NCBI GenBank assembly: GCA_023014365.1
Contig: JAEBUN010000001.1
Span: 3,348,001 to 3,412,000 of the forward strand
Length of the DNA stretch: 64,000 nucleotides
Direction: 5' to 3'
Source: Lepiota brunneoincarnata
Taxonomy: Eukaryota; Basidiomycota; Agaricomycetes; Agaricales; Agaricaceae
The notes beneath the pieces were generated by a model that saw nothing but the letters and a program-made list of their open reading frames with translations, had not been told where the DNA came from and ran no database searches. Within the stretch, counting starts at the first letter, position 1. The number at the start of each line of letters is the position of its first letter. This document shows, piece after piece, positions 31,816 through 41,836 of the stretch. A program made the position numbers and the translations under genes.

Positions 31816-33116
31816 TGATACGCCGATTTCACGCCTATACATGAATTCCATACTCCGGAACGATTCTCTACATAGAATCATTGGCTATATCATTAAAGAA
31901 CTCTATAGAGGATTGGTACTATATCCCGTAGTAGCCAGTTCGACCGAACTGAGGATATTCGAGCCTCGGAAGTGTTCAAACCAGCTCATTATCACTAAGC
32001 TTAGTGAACCAAGCTATCAGAACGCTCTCCAGAGGGATTCAGGACTCTACATAGCCTATCGAGTATACCCCGGTCGCATCCAGGGACCTTACGAGCAGTT
32101 TTCTGATGAACCCGAATGCGTTTGAACATAAAAGAATGTACCTAGCGGCTGTCGCAGGCATATTACGTCTATAGCGAGTTCAATAATGATGACCGGACCA
32201 CGGAACGAAACGTCCAACGTTCGGGAGGCAATACCCGATGCCCAAAACCCTAGAAACATCAAAGACTCCTAATTAACGAGTGCTTTGTGGGTCCCGGCAC
32301 TTCGGCATTCTGCTTAACTGAGATTAATTACAACGGATCAAGGGATTGTCCATCCGCTATACATTCCGATCATAATTGATCCGGAAACTTAACGTGCTCA
32401 CGTGGACGCAGAATAATGCAGCCGAGCACGGAGCACATCCGGCTGGATTGCCATTCGTTAATCAGAGAAAAACCCATAACCCAGGGTGAGGTAGAAATGC
32501 TGCCGAACCTTCCAAAATGTTCTACAGTGCCTGTAACAATTAAGCTTATTGTTTTCTATTTCATATTTACTATCTCTCGTATGTATCTAAACAATATAAA
32601 TACGGTCGCACTTGTTCGTGGAGAGGAGAGAGGTCTCACCCCCGCTTCCACACGCAAGTCTGCGAGCCGTGATCAAGAACGGTTTCAGAGGGCTATTTAG
32701 TGTGCGTTGTTAAGTGTGATTTCTTCGGTCGTCGACCAACCCAGGGACAGAGACAGAGACCAGAGTTCAGAGTTTAGAGTTCCAGAGTGCTAGAGACAGA
32801 GACAGAGACAGAGACCAGAGTTCAGAGACCAGAGACCAGAGACCAGAGACCCAGCGCTTTGAATTGACAGGGATTGTCCTTTCATTGTTGCACCGTACGG
32901 CTAAGATAACTTCAATGGCTGTTCGTTAACCTCTAAAAACACTACTCTCTTGAATTTCGCTGTCAGAACGCACCCCCAGAACACCCTAAAAGACGAAACT
33001 GTTCATTATCTATCTCATTCCACTTGTATTAGCTTAAGCTTATTGAATAGCGGCTAAGCTTAGTGAAAACGAGTCCCCTATCTATATTAAAACCTACGAA
33101 AGTTTCTACCTTTTCA
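31816..33116 (+). repeat. 3' LTR of the 14.7-kb element
   Basis: 1301 bp, TGATACGCC to ACCTTTTCA. It matches the 5' LTR except for about a dozen transitions (for example ACGAAA for ATGAAA and TCGTCG for TCATCG) and one missing GAGACA/CCAGAG repeat copy. Followed by TSD ACGG at 33117. Palindromes TAAGCTTA at 31996, 32541, 33035 and 33055 match the 5' LTR positions. If transcribed antisense it could also drive genes B and A. Confidence 0.95.
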
Positions 33117-33120
33117 ACGG

Positions 33121-34010
33121 AAACCCTCGTGATACCACATACGATACCCATACATGGCAATAGGCACCACGCAGGATCGGTAGAGGAGGCGCTTCTGGTC
33201 TGGAAGCAATCCCCAAGTTGAATTACCAAGCATCCCCATCGCACCAACCATGGAGAATGCCTTGGTAGAATAGTAGCGGACGTGTTCTCGGAAAGTGAGA
33301 GCACGGTCGAAGTAGAAGCCCAAGTACCGCCAGAATGGCTTGGGTTTCAAGGGGGTATCCCCCGTGTACGGACGGAAGCCCAGGTCAATGGGCGGGTTGG
33401 CGTCTCTCGGGTTGTGAGAGAAGTGAAAGACCTCAGACTTGGTGTGCTCAAGCGTGAGGCCAAAGGAGTCAAAGAGCCCATGCACGCAGCGATAGGCCAC
33501 CTGCAGGGCAGTAATGTTGTCCTCCCAGTTCTTGGTCTGGACTACAAGGGTCCCATCATCGACATATGAAAGCATGTCGACGCCGAGGCCAGGGGTCCGC
33601 TGGTAGTACAGGTACACCAGGGGGGCAAGATATAGGGCGGACAAGATGGGGGACAGAGCCGAGCCCTGCCCAACGCCCACATCCGCCTGCCTAGGGTCCG
33701 ACCGAAAGGAATTCCACAGATATGTGGTAGACCTCCCAACCAGGTAAGAGCCGAAGAATCGCACCAACTCAGGCACGAATCCTGACCGTGACAATACCGC
33801 AAGAATCATATCATGATTCAGCGAAGGGAAGAACTGCGCGATGTCAAAGGCTACAACGCTAGTCCGTAGTCCCCAAGCCCATCCCGCACGAACGAGATGA
33901 GTGAGGATCAACCCGGCGTCCTCAGTGGACTTCTGGCGGATACCGCCAACCTGGTTGGGATGAAACACTCCCCACTTGACGCAGTCAAACTGGAGGCGGT
34001 TGGAGATCAT
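33121..34010 (-). pseudogene. LINE-A ORF2, RT part (right part of the split copy)
   Basis: Continuation of the LINE interrupted at 18419: RT from the thumb back to SNRLQFDCVKWGVFHPNQ, including FDIAQFFPSLNHDMILAVL, GQGSALSPILSALYLAP and YVDDGTLVVQ, uninterrupted over about 290 codons. It ends at 34005-34010 in the microhomology GATCAT, where a plus-strand LINE-A begins. Confidence 0.85.
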
Positions 34011-36005
34011 CGGTGCATTTTGCACGTCCCCAACCAGAGGGGCAGAGGCCCTGGCGGGCCTTCTGCCCTTCCGGCTGCATCTTAAGAAGCTGGTGTCCCA
34101 AACGATATTCCGGGTTGCCACTCTTGCGGATAATCATCCACTTCGGCCCTTGCTAGGCCATGAGTTTAGGGGGAGCTCTCCGGAGCACCCGCGCGCTATC
34201 TTGACTCTCACCCATGTGCTTCGGCCTAGGGTGAAGAGTGCTCTTATGGAGGTACAGGCAGTGCTTCCACAGCTTACTGAGCTATTCTCCCCATTTGCGG
34301 ACGAGGACAGGCCAGGTCTCCGTCTTTTGGACCGCTTCTTGGAGCGGATCAAATTTAAACTTTACACCGTTGATCCGGAAGGGGATTTGAAGCAACGACA
34401 CCTTGACAGACTGCACGCCTCCATTCGGAGGGCACAGTCTGATCCCTTGTCTGTCTGCATAGCGGCTGGTGCCCACCGGCTGCCATGCAGGAGGCTGCAG
34501 GCTGTCTCGGCGGCTTGCGTGTTTGCGGGCGGGCATCTGGTCAAGCAGGCCAGGCAGGCCACGGGGAGGGTTCTGCTGTTGAAGCAGGAGCGTTGGGGGA
34601 CTGGTGAGGAGTCCTACCAGCGAAGGAATGAGTGTATTACGCGAAGGGAATGACTAGAAACCAGCTGTGAGAGACTGGAAGTCCCAAAAGTGTCCACAGG
34701 TGCAAGTCCATGTCTAGATCACATGACTAGCTACCAAAAGCGTCCAGGCCTATCTACAAGTCCACAAACACAACAACAAACAAGTGGGACTGTTCAGAGC
34801 ACAATGAGACAAGTGCACACTGCTCACCACAGGAGTGCACATAGCACATTCTGGCATGTCACAGGGCACTCCTAATATCTGCTCGCTGATGCGGAGCTCC
34901 AATCCATTCGGTTGGGCGTAAGCATGGTCTTAGACCATGCAGAAACTGACCACATCTTTATCTACACCAGCTCTGCGGGCGGAGCCCGCGGAGCTGTGGA
35001 TCCCTCTGTGTACGCTGGCCAGGTTCACTCCCTGGAGGTGTATCGGTCCCTGGACCGCTGGTTGTCTTCCAAGGCCCAGCGGACTGTTACTTTTTGGCAG
35101 GTGCCTGCGGGCTCTGTTGCGGAACTTCTCTCTGAGCTGAGGTCACGAGAGGGTGTATCGACGAGTGGGTGAACATGTTACGCTCGCCCCTCTATAGGGG
35201 GAGGAATTTCCTCCCCCTGCTGGACTCCCTAGGGAAGCCAATCCAACCCTCGTACCTCTCCGGAGGTGCGTGGCTCCGAGAAATCGGCCCCCGGATGTCT
35301 GTCACTGGTACAGCAAGGGCTGCCCGTACTATACTTGGTCACGCCCCTATTGGGGAGTACCGCGCTACATTCCATCCCCAGGAGGATCACTCCTGTCCCT
35401 GTGGGATGTGGCTTGAAACCTGCACCCACATACTCACTTCTTGTCCGAAGTATATGCGACATGGCAGCTTACCCCGTGACCTCGACGCCTTTCTAGGCTT
35501 TCTGGAACGCAATCCCTCCGCGTTTGCGTTCCTATCCCAGCCCCAAGGGGTGGGATAACTGGGGAGGGCCTTCGGGTTATTCCCCCCTCACAGCTTCGGT
35601 CTCGAGGAACCGGTGGTTATTCGCCCCCCGCCCTCGGGCGGAGTGTAGCAATTTATGGAGAATCGACTCCTAACGCCCCTAAGGGCGGAGACCCAAAGTT
35701 CTTAGAGCCTTGGTCCGTGGGGTGTAGGGATTTACGGAGAACTGACTCCTAACCCCCTCCGGGGGGGGGACCTATTGGCCCTATCCACCCCTCGTCTGCC
35801 ACATCCTGGTTTCCGTCGGGGTAGCGGGCTCCTCGCCCATGCGCACTTCTTTATGGAGTGTAACCTTTCGAGTCAGCGGGACTCTTTTCCCTACCTTCAT
35901 TGGTAGTTATACCATGTATTAGTTGCCTTGTACGTAGCTAGTGCACACGGACTGTGTTCGAGCACCATGTTACAAATTGTTGATTTCAAAAAAAAAAAAA
36001 AAAAA
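34011..36005 (+). mobile_element. LINE-A 3' half, plus strand, with poly(A)
   Basis: ORF2 from IIGAFRTSP through the RNase H-like region and C-terminal zinc finger (CPCGMWLETCTHILTSC), a 3' UTR, and poly(A) at 35988-36005. It is interrupted by a solo LTR-C at 34577-34877. A short internal deletion follows VAELLSELRS. Head to head with the minus LINE on its left, it forms a long inverted repeat around the gypsy insertion. The 3' flank is GACAGCACCG. Confidence 0.8.
34577..34877 (-). mobile_element. Solo LTR (family C), minus orientation
   Basis: Reads TGTTGAAGCAGG to GGCACTCCTAATA. The 5-bp TSD TCTGC is at 34572-34576 and 34878-34882. It is about 68 nt shorter than the 9401 copy, because of a small deletion near the GCTGTCCAC repeat and no tandem duplication. 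The last CA has become TA. Confidence 0.9.
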
Positions 36006-37046
36006 GACAGCACCGCCAGAATCATATCATGATTCAGCGAAGGGAAGAACTGAGCGATGTCAAAGGCTACAACGCTAGTCCGCAGTCCCCGAGCCCACCC
36101 CGCACAAATGAGATGGGTGAGGATCAACCCGGCGTCCTCAGTGGACTTCTGGCAGATACTGCCAACCTGGTTGGGATGGAACACCCCCCATCTGACGCAG
36201 TCAAATTGGAGGCGGTTGGAGATCATCTTCTCCACAAGTTTGCCCAATGTGTTAAGCAACACAATCGGCTGGAAAGCCTTGGGGGTGGAGTATGAGGGCT
36301 TCCCCGGCTTAGGTATGACCACCGAGTTAGACTCCTTAAAATAATCAGGCCAATGTCCTGCCATCAGGCAGGCATTGGCAAGATCGATGAACACATGGCA
36401 GGATGCTCGATCTGCCACAATGTCCTTCAGGTACGACCACGTAACATGGTCGGGCCTGGGAGCAGACTTCTTTGCACAAGAACGTAGAGCGTTCTCGAGC
36501 TCCAAAGTGGAGAAAGGGTACCACACCCTCTCCGCCTGCACGGGGAGAGCGTCCAACACAGAGGAATCCACAGTGCGGCCAGAGGCCGCATTGTAGGTCC
36601 CATGAAGAGCATCTCATAGGGAGCCCATATCGTGACACGGCACGCCATCGTGCTAAATCACGTCGCATGCGGGCAACTTGTGCTGCTTAACCCAGGCCAT
36701 CAGGTCCCAGGGGTGCTTGTTTGCAGAGGCAATTTCTTCGATCTTCTCATCGAAGAACTTGCGTTTGACGGCTTTAGCGGCCCGCCGGAACTTGTACCAC
36801 ACCTCCCCCGAGGGGGAGGCCCGATACGCCCTAATAGCAGCAGTACAGTCGTCATTCCACCAGGGATTAGACCGACCAACAATGAACACCTCCTCAGAGA
36901 AGGTGTCCCAGGCCTGGGAGATGATACGAGCCACGGCCAAAGCCACAGACTCCACCTCCGCAAGGGTGTCCAAGGGCAGTCGCAAAGCGGTAAGCCCCTC
37001 ACATACCTGCGCCATGAACTTCGACTCCTCGTCGCTATCGGGCTTC
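36006..37046 (-). pseudogene. LINE-A ORF2 middle fragment
   Basis: Minus-strand piece from the APE/RT linker (ARSRSSWR equivalent, EEVFIVGRSNPWWND, KRKFFDEKIEEIASANKHPWDLMAW) to RT motif A (FDIAQFFPSLNHDMILAVLS). Both ends are LINE-insertion junctions: on the left the poly(A) of a plus copy (followed by GACAGCACC), on the right the poly(T) of a minus copy (GAAGCCCG in that orientation). It is the remnant target of two insertions. Confidence 0.8.
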
Positions 37047-38550
37047 TTTTTTTTTTTTTTTTTTTTGAAATCAACAATTTATAACGCAGTGCTCGAATGC
37101 AGTCCGCGTGCACTAACTACAACAAAGTAACTAGTACATGGTATAACTACCAATAAAGGTAGGGAAGAGAGTCCTGCTGACTCGAAAGGTGACACTCCGT
37201 AAAGAAGTGCGCGTGGGCGAAGAGCCCACTACCCCAACGGAAACCAGGATGCGGCAGACGAGGGGTGGATAGGACCAACAGGTCCCCCCCCAAAGGGGGT
37301 TAGGAGTCAATTCTCTGTAAATCCCTACACCCCGCAGACTAAGGCTCTAAGAACGTTGGGTCTCCGCCCCTAAGGGTGTTAGGAGTCGATTCTCCATAAA
37401 TCGCTACACCCCGCCCAAGGGTGGGGGGCAAATAACCACCAGTCCCTCAAGGCCGAAGCCGCAAGGGGGGAATAACCCGAAGGCCCTCCCCAGTTATCCC
37501 ACCCCTTGGGGCCGGGATAGGAACGCAAATGCGGAGGGATTGTGTTCCAGAAAGCCCAGAAGGGCATTGAGGTCGTGGGGTAAGCTGCCATGCCATGTGT
37601 ACTTCGGACAAGAAGTGAGTATGTGGGTGCGGGTTTCAAGCCGCAACCCACAGGGACAGGAGTGGTCCTCCTGGGGGTGGAATCTAGCGCAGTACTCCCC
37701 GATAGGGGCATGACTGAGTATAGTGCGGGCAGCCCTCGCTGTGCCAGTGACGGACATCTGGGGGCCGATTTCTCAGAGCCACGCACCTCCGGAGAGGTAC
37801 GAGGGTTGGATTGGCTTCCCGAGGGAGTCCAGTAGGGGGAGGAAATTCCTCCCCCTATAAAAGGGTGAGCGAAACATATTCACCCACTCGTCAATACACC
37901 CTCTCGTGACCTCAGCCCGGAGAGAGTCGATAGTAGTCGCCAGGCGAACGCCCAGCAATACACGGAGCTCCTTCGCCATCGCGACAGTGTCAGAGTGAAG
38001 TTCTGCAACAGAGCCCACAGGCACCTGCCAGAAGGTAACAGTCCGCTGGGCCTTGGAAGACAGCCAGCGGTCTAGGGACCAGTACACCTCCAGGGAATGG
38101 ACCTGGCTGGCGTGCACAGAGGGATCCACAGCTCTGCGGGCAGAGCCCGCAGAGCTGGTGTAGATGAAGATGTGGTCGGTTTCCGCACGATCCAAGACCA
38201 TGCTTACTCCCAACCAAATGGAGTGGAGTTCCGCATCAGCGAGCAGAACCCTCCCCGCAGCCTGCCTGGCCTGCTTGACTAGACGCCCGCCTGCAAACAC
38301 GCAAGCTGCCAAAACAGCCTGCAGCCTCCTGCACGGCAGCCGGTGGGCACCAGCCACTATGCAAACAGACGATGGATCAGACTGTGCCCTCCGAATGGAG
38401 GCGTGCAGCCCGTCGAGGTGCCGTTGCTTCGAATCCCCCTCCAGATCAATGGCGTAAAGTCTAAATTTGATCCGCTCCAAAAAGTGGTCCAAAAGACAGA
38501 GACCTGGCCTATTCTCATCTGCAAATGGGGAGAAAGGCTCAGTAAGTTGT
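37047..38550 (-). mobile_element. LINE-A copy, 5'-truncated, minus strand
   Basis: Poly(T) 37047-37066, 3' UTR, C-terminal zinc finger and RNase H-like region to QLTEPFSPFADENRPG. An in-frame change splits the frame near 37780. It ends at 38550, where it joins a plus-strand LINE-A C-terminus (NPRTSPEVRG-equivalent DNA) in opposite orientation. Confidence 0.8.
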
Positions 38551-39320
38551 GAACCCTCGTACCTCTCCGGAGGTGCGTGGCTCTGAGAAATCGGTCCCCG
38601 GATGTCCGTTGCTGGCACAGCAAGGGCCGCCCGCACTATACTCGGTCACGCCCCTATTGGGGAGTACTGTGCTAGATTCCATCCCCAGGAGGATCACTCC
38701 TGCCCCTGTGGGTTGCGGCTCAAAACCCACACTCACATATTCACTTCCTGTCCGAAGTACACGCGGCATGGCAGCTTACCCACGACCTCGACGCCCTCCT
38801 GGGCTTTCTGGAACACAATCCCTCTGCATTTGCGTTCCTATCCTGGCCCCAAGGGGTGGGATAACTGGGGAGGGCCTTCGGGTTATTCCCCCCTCGCGGC
38901 TTTGGTTTCAAGGGACCGATGGTTATTCGCCCCCCGCCCTCGGGCGGGGTGTAGCAATTTATGAAGAATTGACTCCTAACGCCTGTTAGGGCGGAGACCC
39001 AAAGTTCTTAGGGCCCTGGTGTGCAGGGTGTAGGGATTTACAGAGAATTGACTCCTAACCCCCTTCGGGGGGGGGACCTATTGGCCCTATCCACCCCTCG
39101 TCTACCGCGCCCTGGTTTCCGTCGGGGTAGTGGACTCTTCACCCACACGCACTTCCTTGCGGAGTGTAGCCTTTCGAGTCAGCGGGACTCTCTTCCCTAC
39201 CTTTATTGGTAGTTATACCATGTATTAGTTGCCTTGTACGTAGCTAGTGCACGTGGACTGCATTTGAGCACCATGTTATAAATTGTTGATTTCAAAAAAA
39301 AAAAAAAAAAAAAAAAAAAA
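38551..39320 (+). mobile_element. LINE-A 3' end, plus strand, with poly(A)
   Basis: The C-terminal zinc-finger region (CPCGLRLKTHTHIFTSC) with frame damage, a 3' UTR and poly(A) at 39294-39320. It overlaps in content with 37047-37810 and so forms an inverted repeat of about 0.75 kb with a spacer of similar length. The 3' flank GATGGCC begins the next ORF1. Confidence 0.8.
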
Positions 39321-39321
39321 G

Positions 39322-40761
39322 ATGGCCATCGACCCGGTGGAGACGCCGAGGCAGGCTTGGCCTGTTTCCCGCCTCTCTGCATTTTCTGGTGATTCGCGGT
39401 CGTCTTCCAAGCGGCCACGGCGCAACTCCAGCGAAGGAGGCCATCCCCTCTTCGCTCCACCTGCGATATCCCCCCTGCAGGTTGACTTGGCCGCTGCTCC
39501 GAGCAGCGACAGTCAGGCTGATCACCTGCAGGCTATAGTAGAGTCGTTTGATCAGGCGACGGAGTACTTGATGAAGCACACTGAGGTCCTCATGACGGGC
39601 CCCTCTTGGGAGAGGGCCTGGCATGCTTTTGATGGTCTCCTGCGGCGCACTGGGCGCTGCAGGTTCCTAGATTACGGGCTGAAGTGCGAGGGGAACGATA
39701 AGTCTACCCTCCGTCAGTCCATTATTGACGGGATGCACCCCTTTGGGAAGGACATCTCAGACGTCCCTGGGGTGGTAGGGCCTCCCAGCCGGGTGAAACC
39801 TGCTGTGACTGCCCCACCCTCTCGGCCGGCCATATTGCCGGCACCCATGGATACGGCCCCTGACGCCAGAGCCTCCTCGGCTGCGCCGTCTGGAGGGGCT
39901 AAGTCCTCCAAATCCAAGGGGAAAGGCAAAGCCCCCCCTCCCCCCATGCCACCGCCTAACCCTACGGGTCTGGGCCCGTCACAGGCAGGCACATCCTATG
40001 CGCGGTCGGCGGTCCTGCCGCCGCCGCCTAGGGTGAATCTCTCCACCAAGCCCAGGGGCATGAAGTGCTCCTTCGCTCAGGTGGCCGCCACCCCCCCGGT
40101 CTCAAGGGATGGCGATACGAAGGTTGTGGAGGCCATCGCTGCCATGGTGAGGGCCTTCCCCCACCTGTCCCCCGCGGATATCCTCCACACTGTTGGTAGA
40201 GAATCCCCCGCTCCATCGTCTGGGAGACCTCGCAAGAGGCCTCGCAACACCACCACTGGCCCCACTAGGCACCAGATTGTTATCCTGTTTGTAGGCCCTA
40301 GGCCCCCAATCAAGGACTTGTCTCAGGTCATCGTGGGGGCTAATCGTGCCCTCCTCAATGCGAAGTCCTCCCTTAACGTCATGTCAGCCTCCCCGGCATA
40401 CGACGGCGTCTCTCTCGCAGCCGACCCAGTTGCGTCCACGGCGGATCTTAACGTGATCCAGGACTGGGCTTCCCGGTTCTTCCCAGTAGGATCACAGCCT
40501 ACGGCCACGGTCCTCTCCTCCAAGTCCTTCATGAAGGTGTCGGACGTCCCCTTCTTTGCCCCTGATGGGTCGCGCATTACCAGTCAGTGGATCAAGAACA
40601 TCATGCGGCAGTCATCACATCAAGGCTTCCTTAACCTCCAGGGCCCCCCCAGGGTCAGGAGGAACTCCGACAAATCAGACACTGCGACTGTCTGGTTTGA
40701 GATATGGGACTTGTAGACCGGGTCCACTTCCAAGTCGATGATTGGGAGGTCATTGGCCATA
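39322..40761 (+). pseudogene. LINE-A ORF1 with the longest N-terminus
   Basis: Open from an ATG directly after a poly(A)-GA junction to TAG at 40714-40716 (CAG in the copy at 42730), 464 codons. It shows the ORF1 N-terminus missing from the 8710 copy: an acidic/helical region with QADHLQAIVESFDQATEYLMKH and a basic patch SSSKRPRRNSSEGG, then the K/P-rich linker and the central domain. The three zinc knuckles are lost because a SINE-like sequence begins at about 40762. Confidence 0.75.
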
Positions 40762-41836
40762 GGGGCCCCTCTAGCCCAGTGGTTTCGATCACTAAAGATG
40801 GGGAGAGGTGGCTGCGCATGGCTGCCGGAAAGGTTGGGGGTTCAATTCCCTCTCATCCTCCATACCTGTGAAGTGGAGAGAGGTCACGCAGTTGTCATCG
40901 GATACTACCATGTGCTTGGTTCTTCGAGTGGGTAAACTATCTCCGAGGAAATTCGATGGTCTCCTTGATCTCAGTTCTCAATTTGGCGACTGGCAATCGC
41001 CGATCTGGGGTAAATCTGGGGGAGAGATCGTTGGAGCCCAAAGTGGCGGATCTGGATCAATCTCGATCGGACTAGATCGGCTGTGCCTGATAAGGGAGCG
41101 AAAGCACAGGGCGTGGTAAGCAGGGGAATTCTAACAAAAACAGATCGAACGTCCTGATAAGGGGCCAGGTAACCCCCCACATGGGAACGCTTGGTCTGGG
41201 TGCTGCCGGCTTAAGCCAAGTAAGTACCGGTCGTTAGTCTATGGTAGTAGGTATCCGGTCAGGTGGCAAAGGGTGGGGCACTGGGGCTTTGGGGTTACCC
41301 ACGGCTTCTCCCATAGGGGCTGCTGATTGGGGAGGTCCGCCGCCCGGACCTTGGAGCTCTGGGTGAGTCCACATCTGGGCATGCCCTGGGGTTAGATCCC
41401 CCATGGGTGTTCCATCCAAAGTGGGCGGCGCAGGCTTAGGGTGCTGAAACAACTCCACGCCACTGGTCCATGGACCTCTGGAAGTGCAACGTGGTTGGCT
41501 GTGGGTGAGGCAGAGACCTGGGACAGGTGGGGATCCGCACCGGTTGGCATCAGCGAACCACCTGCCCGGGAACAGGAAGCCCAGTAACTGGGGCTCTATA
41601 CTAACTTCCTGGCGAAGCGTGAGCCGTAGCAGGCCGGGACAGTCTCCCACGACCCGGCTCGAGTGCACTAAATCCTCTGTCGGTTCTCCTGACTGACTAA
41701 ACCAGGTTAGAGTCTAAGTTGATTCCGGGGTCCAGTGCATCCGGTGCTTGCCTCGCAAGAGCGCATAGCAATAGGGTCCTCCCTCACAGGAGGGCCTTAT
41801 ACCTCGTAAATTGTTGATTTCAAAAAAAAAAAAAAA
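40762..41836 (+). mobile_element. tRNA-headed SINE-like retroposon with LINE-A tail
   Basis: Not LINE sequence. The head has a pol III A box TAGCCCAGTGG (40772-40782) and B box GGTTCAATTCC (40839-40849), spaced as in a tRNA with a long variable arm. A body of about 0.95 kb follows without coding capacity that I can identify. The end is hairpin-like (CCTCCCTCACAGGAGG) then GTAAATTGTTGATTTC and 15 A, the same 3' terminus as LINE-A (TAAATTGTTGATTTC(A)n). This is the pattern of a SINE mobilised by its partner LINE. At 1.07 kb it is long for a SINE and may be composite. Its flanks are two different positions of LINE-A ORF1, so no TSD can be shown. Confidence 0.6.

Larger units (their letters stand above)
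18423..33116 (+). mobile_element. 14.7-kb Ty3/gypsy LTR retrotransposon with antisense cargo
   Basis: A complete element: 5' LTR 18423-19778, PBS at 19781, gag, pro, pol (RT, RNase H, integrase in gypsy order), two antisense intron-containing genes, PPT 31807-31815 and 3' LTR 31816-33116. TSD is ACGG on both sides, in a LINE-A. The two LTRs differ at roughly a dozen sites, all transitions that I could see, plus the copy number of a 50-bp-class repeat; so the insertion is fairly young. pol carries three stop codons and a 663-bp solo LTR. It is about twice the size of a usual gypsy element because of the 27.4-31.5 kb cargo block. TAAGCTTA occurs 27 times across it. Confidence 0.95.

Noticed and set aside
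40765..40862. A free tRNA gene
   Set aside because: A and B boxes are present, but the acceptor ends do not pair convincingly and the sequence continues into a long body with a LINE-type tail, so a retroposon head is the better call.
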